From Clostridia bacterium (GTDB lineage: Bacteria > Bacillota > Clostridia > Oscillospirales > Acutalibacteraceae), in assembly GCA_017403185.1 (NCBI GenBank), contig JAFQON010000041.1:62001-126000 (forward strand): a stretch of DNA of 64,000 bases, given 5' to 3'. How positions within the stretch are numbered: position 1 is the stretch's first letter; every line of letters starts with the position of its first letter. The position numbers were made by a program, and so were the translations under genes. Of the stretch, positions 59,661 through 64,000 are shown piece by piece. Below the pieces are notes generated by a model. That model worked only from the letters and a program-made list of their open reading frames with translations. It did no database searches and was not told the origin of the DNA.

Positions 59661-61139
59661 TTAAAGAATAATGCAAATTAATCCGCTGCAGCCCTCGTTA
59701 ATGACTCTTTCAAGCGTTTCACGGAGTTTAAGCCTTGCGTCGCCCGGCATTCTGTAAAGCTTGTTGTGAAGTCCTTCGTTAACAAGCTGATGCAGTGATG
59801 TGCCGAAAATGTTGGATTGCCATATCATTGAAGGATTTTCTTCAAATTCCTTAAGCAGATATCTGATAAGCTCCTCCGATTGCGTTTCGGAGCCCACAAT
59901 GGGAGCAACTTCGGTTTGGATATCCGCTCTCATTATGTGAAGGGAGGGGGCGCTTGCCTTGAGTCTGACACCGTATCTTCCGCCTTGTCTCATGATTTCA
60001 GGCTCCTCAAGCGTCAGGTCATCAACATCGGGCAGCACTATGCCGTAGCCCGTAGCCTCAACCTCTTCAAGTGCATCCTGAATTCTCTTGTACCCGCTCT
60101 GTGCAGCGGAAAGCTCCTTCATTTTATTCATAAGCTGCTGTTCGTTTTCAACAGAAACTCCCGTTTCTTCCTCAATGATTTTAAAAAACAGCCCGGGATT
60201 AAGCACTACGGTTATTTTTGCGCTGCCTGAGGAAAGATTCATATTGTCAACCGAAGCGGAGTGTATATGCTCGCTTTCTTCAACGGTGCAGACAAAGCTG
60301 TTTATATCACGCACTCTTTTAAGCTTGACTGCAAGGGAGCTGATTTTTCCGAATATATCCGATCTGAGCCAGTGCTCTTTTTTCAGTGAAGTTATCCAAC
60401 CTGGCAAGTCAATTTTTACCTCTTTTATCGGAAATTCAAAAAGAATCTGAGATAAAATTTCCGTGATTTCTTTTTGCGTGAGATCAAGGCAGTTAACGGG
60501 CACAACGGGCACGCCGTAGCCGTCGGTGAGCTTTGCGGCGAGAGATAATGCCGAAGGTGAAGAGGGCTCTTTGCAGTTCAACAGCACAACAAAAGGCTTG
60601 TTGAGCGATTGAAGCTCGTTTATAACTCTCTTTTCCGCTTCTTCGTATTCGCTGCGTGGTATTTCACTGATTGAGCCGTCGGTTGTAACTACAAGACCTA
60701 TCGTTGAATGCTCCGAAATAACCTTTTGCGTGCCGATTTCCGCTGCCATATTGAACGGTATTTCTTCTTCATACCACGGGGTTTTTACCATCCTCGGCAT
60801 TTCACCTTCAATGTAACCCAAAGCGGAGGGCACAATGTAGCCCACACAGTCTATCATCCTGACCTTCATTCTGGATTTTGACGGCAGAGAGATTTCAACC
60901 GCATCCTCGGGTATGAATTTAGGCTCCGTTGTCATTATGGTTCTGCCTGCCGATGACTGGGGGAGCTCATCCGTTGCCCGTTCTTTTCTCTGCTCATCTT
61001 CAATGTTTGGCAATACCATGGATTCCATGAACTTTTTGATAAATGTTGATTTTCCTGTTCTTACGGGTCCTACGACTCCGATGTAAATGTCTCCGCCCGT
61101 TCTTGCGGCGATGTCCTGATAAATATTTCTGTCAGCCAT
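59661..61139 (-). CDS. spoIVA: Stage IV sporulation protein A
   Basis: 492 residues. An ATPase that polymerises on the forespore surface to build the coat base. The P-loop is YIGVVGPVRTGKSTFIKKFM (about 20), and the DCVGYIVPSALGY region and a long alpha-helical and beta tail match the family. ATG 61139 is chosen behind GGAGG; the longer frame reads upstream non-coding DNA. It marks the organism as a spore-former (endospore genes). Confidence 0.96.
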   Translation of the reverse strand: MADRNIYQDIAARTGGDIYIGVVGPVRTGKSTFIKKFMESMVLPNIEDEQRKERATDELPQSSAGRTIMTTEPKFIPEDAVEISLPSKSRMKVRMIDCVGYIVPSALGYIEGEMPRMVKTPWYEEEIPFNMAAEIGTQKVISEHSTIGLVVTTDGSISEIPRSEYEEAEKRVINELQSLNKPFVVLLNCKEPSSPSALSLAAKLTDGYGVPVVPVNCLDLTQKEITEILSQILFEFPIKEVKIDLPGWITSLKKEHWLRSDIFGKISSLAVKLKRVRDINSFVCTVEESEHIHSASVDNMNLSSGSAKITVVLNPGLFFKIIEEETGVSVENEQQLMNKMKELSAAQSGYKRIQDALEEVEATGYGIVLPDVDDLTLEEPEIMRQGGRYGVRLKASAPSLHIMRADIQTEVAPIVGSETQSEELIRYLLKEFEENPSMIWQSNIFGTSLHQLVNEGLHNKLYRMPGDARLKLRETLERVINEGCSGLICIIL

Positions 61140-61218
61140 TACAATTCCTCCGAAATCACTGATTATTATTGCTTCTGTAAACCTTATGCAAATTCGGGAC
61201 AATGTATGACTGCAAACC

Positions 61219-61252
61219 AAAAGAACCGCATCACGGCGATGCGGTTCTTTGA
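61219..61252. terminator. Terminator after the secreted hydrolase gene
   Basis: AAAGAACCGCATC and GATGCGGTTCTTT form a 13-pair stem, with weak T-runs on both sides. Confidence 0.75.
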
Positions 61253-61255
61253 ATT

Positions 61256-62779
61256 TTATCCGAAAACGGATTCTTTTATCAATGCAAATGCAGAGGTAAT
61301 TATAATCTCCTCATCGCATCTTTCATCAACTGCGGATTTGCCTGTTGCGGGATTGATTTTGCCTTCGCTTTCCGCCATAAACTGAGGATATTGCTTGCTT
61401 GACCTGACTGTCGGCTGACCTTTATAGCGGATTGCCCATTCAATGAATTCACAGTATTCCTCGCCAAAATCATTGTGACCGTTGCCACTGAAGAACCATG
61501 TGTATTCGGGGAATGCACCGGTTGAAGCATCAATAGTATTTTCGGGCGATATGTGGTTGTGACCGCAGGATTTTTCAGCCTGTTTGTAGTTGATGCCGAG
61601 ATCTCCCGTGATGGTTGAGCAGGTTGCGCCGAGAGTCATGTTTTCGGTGTCGATGAGGTAATCGCCGTGTGTTGCCTGAGCCGGCGTGACGGGAATGGTG
61701 GAAATATTATATCCTGCCGCAATAACGATATCTGTTCCGTTCGCTTTTGCTTTTTTCAGGATATCTGTTGTCTTTGTCTGAACTTTTTTATAGTAATAGT
61801 CTGTTTTCTTGATTATATCGTCGTATTTCTTGTCGCCGCCGAACATTGCGGTCTTTGCTGCTTCATAATCCTCGGGAGGAACAAACGCCCAGAGTCCCGG
61901 CATTGTTCCGAAAATATCGATAAGGCATTCGTCAAACACCCTGTCAAGCTCGTCATCGAGAACCTTCTGCAGGTAATTCAGTGCAAAATCAACGATTCCG
62001 TAGCTGTTTATAAGCGAAACAACCGAAACGATAAGCTGACTTTGTGCACTCTCAAAGCCCATAATACCCTTGAGATATTCTTCAAGCGCATCGCCTTTGT
62101 GTGAAATGCTCACCTCTTTTTTGAACAGCGAGCCGATAAGAGAAAGCCCCTGATATGCCGGTGAAAGGCAGATAACCTTTTCTATTCCTTTGCTTCCGTA
62201 AAGCTGAAGATATGATGTTAAAATGGTGTTGCCCTGGCTGTGTGCGGCAAGAACGATTTCGCTGTGCCCCGTAATCGCCTTTACATCGGAAATATATTCT
62301 CTGAGAAGTTTGGCGTTGTCAATCGGTGAAAGACGCCAGTCATATCTGAATTTATAGTAGCCTTCGTCCATGCCGTCTTCGGGTGCGAAAGCGGGCATCT
62401 TGTGAGTATCCGTGAGCTTGCCCATAGGGTCAATGCCTGTGTTCTCGGGTGCTGTGCCGTCAGCGTTACAGGCGAGAGAGCCGAGCATGATGTTTACCGC
62501 CTTTGAAGCAAATTTTCCGAAACCGTCATTGTTGCCTGTAAGAAGGCTGCCGACTGCAACAAGAAGGTCGGGAACAGCTTTTGCTATTGCATCGCCTTCG
62601 GGCGGGAAAACAGATACGGGTTCGTCCGTGTCGAGGTCTTTATAAATAGCATCACCGAAGCCCACGATATAAACAACGGGTGTCATTGAGCATCTGCATT
62701 TTTTGCTTTTGGCAAAAACGGGCACACAAAAGGTGAACGCAAGGACTGCTGCAAGGATAAGGCTCAGAATTCTTTTCAT
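61256..62779 (-). CDS. Secreted lipase-like alpha/beta hydrolase
   Basis: 507 residues. Signal peptide of about 23 residues (ending VPVFA). The core resembles lecithin:cholesterol acyltransferase-type hydrolases: FRYDWRLSPIDNAK, the nucleophile elbow VLAAHSQGNTIL (Ser about 181), LSPAYQGLSLI, and a distal GHNDFGEEYCEF with the probable His. It is secreted or surface-located. Substrate (lipid or ester) is unknown. It is followed by a terminator and then spoIVA on the same strand. Confidence 0.78.
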   Translation of the reverse strand: MKRILSLILAAVLAFTFCVPVFAKSKKCRCSMTPVVYIVGFGDAIYKDLDTDEPVSVFPPEGDAIAKAVPDLLVAVGSLLTGNNDGFGKFASKAVNIMLGSLACNADGTAPENTGIDPMGKLTDTHKMPAFAPEDGMDEGYYKFRYDWRLSPIDNAKLLREYISDVKAITGHSEIVLAAHSQGNTILTSYLQLYGSKGIEKVICLSPAYQGLSLIGSLFKKEVSISHKGDALEEYLKGIMGFESAQSQLIVSVVSLINSYGIVDFALNYLQKVLDDELDRVFDECLIDIFGTMPGLWAFVPPEDYEAAKTAMFGGDKKYDDIIKKTDYYYKKVQTKTTDILKKAKANGTDIVIAAGYNISTIPVTPAQATHGDYLIDTENMTLGATCSTITGDLGINYKQAEKSCGHNHISPENTIDASTGAFPEYTWFFSGNGHNDFGEEYCEFIEWAIRYKGQPTVRSSKQYPQFMAESEGKINPATGKSAVDERCDEEIIITSAFALIKESVFG

Positions 62780-62802
62780 TTTATCGTTACTCCCTTACAA
62801 AT

Positions 62803-63252
62803 TTAATTTGAAAATTCGGCAGCTTTTGCTGTTGCAAGCTTATCGCATCTTTCGTTTTCGGGGTGCCCTGCGTGACCCTTGACCCAGATTATTTTGTATT
62901 CGTGCTTGTTGATTTCGCTTATCAGGGTTTGCCACAGCTCAGGGTTGAGAACAGGCTTTTTATCGGCCTTTTTCCAGCCGTTTTTCATCCAGTTCCATAT
63001 CCACCCCTGCAAAAAGGCATCAGCAACATATTTTGAGTCGGTGTATATGGTAACTTCGCATTTTTGGTTGAGCTTTTTTAACGCTTCGATAACCGCCGTG
63101 AGCTCCATACGGTTATTGGTGGTTGGGTTTTCTCCGCCGCTGAGTTCGAGCTCTCTGCTTCCGTATCGAAGTATTGCACCCCATCCGCCGGGGCCCGGGT
63201 TACCTGAGCAGGCTCCGTCTGTAAAGATATCAACTTTTTTCAGTTCAGACAT
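62803..63252 (-). CDS. rnhA: Ribonuclease HI
   Basis: 149 residues. [43 protein letters not shown] and [15 protein letters not shown] give the DEDD catalytic set. It removes RNA from RNA-DNA hybrids. Just upstream on the minus strand of the lipase-like gene, 23 bases apart. Confidence 0.96.
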   Translation of the reverse strand: MSELKKVDIFTDGACSGNPGPGGWGAILRYGSRELELSGGENPTTNNRMELTAVIEALKKLNQKCEVTIYTDSKYVADAFLQGWIWNWMKNGWKKADKKPVLNPELWQTLISEINKHEYKIIWVKGHAGHPENERCDKLATAKAAEFSN

Positions 63253-63362
63253 ATTTTACTCCTGAAATTTATTTAAAACAAAATAATTATAGCATTATAT
63301 CCGTGTATTTTCAATATATTTTGTCAATAATATTGCCGAGAAATCTGAAAGGAATGGTTTTG

Positions 63363-64000
63363 ATGAAAGCGGTGATTATGGCAGGCGGCGAAGGCAGCAG
63401 ACTGAGGCCTCTGACTTGTACCTTACCGAAACCCATGGCAAAAATTCTCGGGAAGCCTGTTATCGAGTATATTTTTGATTTGCTGATTTCGGGCGGAGTT
63501 ACAACCGCTGCTGTAACTCTCGGGTATCTGCCGCATATAATTGAGGAGCATTATGAATCGGGTTATAAAAATCTGAAGCTTGAGTTTGTCAGGGAGGATG
63601 AACCTCTCGGCACTGCAGGCGGCGTAAAAGAAGCAGCTTCAGGATTTGATGAGCCGTTTGTTGTTATCAGCGGTGATGCTCTGTGTGATATAGATATCAG
63701 TAAAATAATGAAATATCATAAAGCGAGCGGGGCAAAAATAACAATTGTTGCCACCGATGCTACAGACCCCCGTGAATACGGAATTGTTAAGGTTGATAAA
63801 GAAAACCGTGTTGTGGGGTTTGTTGAAAAGCCTTCCTGGAATCAGGCGGTGAGTAATCTTGCAAATACGGGCATATATATAGTCAATCCTGAATGTCTCA
63901 AGCTTATTCCGAAAGATAAAAAATTTGATTTTGCTTCCGATTTGTTTCCTTTGATGCTTGAAAATGATATGCCGATTTATTGTCATCATACGGATGAATA
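63363..64000 (+). CDS. Sugar nucleotidyltransferase, N-terminal part (runs off the right edge)
   Basis: At least 212 residues are visible. It starts KAVIMAGGEGSRLRPLTCTL with the nucleotide-binding loop, LPKPMAKILGKPVIEYI, then LGTAGGVK and VISGDALCDID (metal Asp). It is of the NDP-sugar pyrophosphorylase type, like mannose-1-phosphate guanylyltransferases that carry a C-terminal phosphomutase-like domain in Firmicutes. The C-terminus is outside the window. AAAGGA precedes the ATG. Confidence 0.88.
   Translation, partial: MKAVIMAGGEGSRLRPLTCTLPKPMAKILGKPVIEYIFDLLISGGVTTAAVTLGYLPHIIEEHYESGYKNLKLEFVREDEPLGTAGGVKEAASGFDEPFVVISGDALCDIDISKIMKYHKASGAKITIVATDATDPREYGIVKVDKENRVVGFVEKPSWNQAVSNLANTGIYIVNPECLKLIPKDKKFDFASDLFPLMLENDMPIYCHHTDE

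Noticed and set aside
1-64000. CRISPR array, tRNA or rRNA gene, insertion sequence or phage
   Set aside because: No regular spaced repeats, cloverleaf with CCA end, rRNA core or transposase/integrase motif was seen by reading; a tRNAscan-type search was not possible.

Overview
The window (about 43% GC by eye) looks like the chromosome of an anaerobic, spore-forming Firmicute of the Clostridia, most likely an intestinal or rumen Oscillospiraceae/Ruminococcaceae relative. The basis is SpoIVA (spore coat ATPase), a PerR-type regulator beside an N-terminal-rubredoxin ('reverse') rubrerythrin, pyruvate formate-lyase with its activase, an electron-bifurcating-type PyrD/PyrK pair, a T-box and a ZTP riboswitch, strong AAGGAGG ribosome binding sites, and many plant-glycan glycosidases. 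The taxonomy is inference. No rRNA, tRNA, CRISPR array, prophage or insertion sequence was seen.

Layout. 1-7.3 kb: the end of a GH38 mannosidase, a phosphohexomutase, two tandem secreted CotH-kinase proteins, and two small membrane proteins. 7.3-10.1 kb: a possible small RNA unit, then a T-box leader controlling one gene that fuses an XRE DNA-binding domain, a cupin and an acyl-CoA synthetase. 10.2-15.5 kb: a YfjL-like protein, then a leftward operon of lipoprotein, GH2 glycosidase, WYL-type regulator and DUF3798 lipoprotein. 15.6-20.1 kb: small regulators and membrane proteins, perR-rubrerythrin, a LytTR-DUF3021 pair and an acetyltransferase. 20.3-25.9 kb: the pyrimidine operon pyrC-K-D-F-E-B-I. 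26.1-28.7 kb: two tandem secreted paralogues with nearly identical leaders. 28.8-34.8 kb: a glycan-use operon (Dabb, GH43, GPH-type symporter with a long tail, GH3 with inverted domain order). 34.9-37.8 kb: pflB-pflA behind a ZTP riboswitch. 38.0-45.5 kb: a nine-gene histidine operon hisZ-G-D-C-B-H-A-F-IE. 45.6-48.9 kb: a DtxR/MntR-type regulator, an alpha/beta hydrolase and an acyl-CoA ligase. 49.1-52.8 kb: two TIM-barrel sugar isomerases divergent from a Gfo/Idh/MocA dehydrogenase and nagB. 52.9-56.3 kb: metG, tatD and a PHP phosphoesterase. 56.3-64 kb: an AI-2E-type transporter, an amino-acid permease, a lipoprotein, spoIVA, a secreted lipase-like hydrolase, rnhA, and the start of a sugar nucleotidyltransferase.

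The most interesting unexplained signal is a promoter-like element found four times, AGACCAA followed by CGTC (one copy CATC), with exactly 16 bases between GACC and CGTC in every copy. It resembles an ECF sigma-factor promoter. Three copies precede genes for exported or membrane-anchored proteins and are followed by a short GC hairpin in the leader. The fourth precedes a stretch with no gene that ends in a strong terminator. The second is a T-box (tRNA-sensing) leader placed in front of an XRE-cupin-acyl-CoA ligase fusion rather than a gene of an ordinary T-box class.
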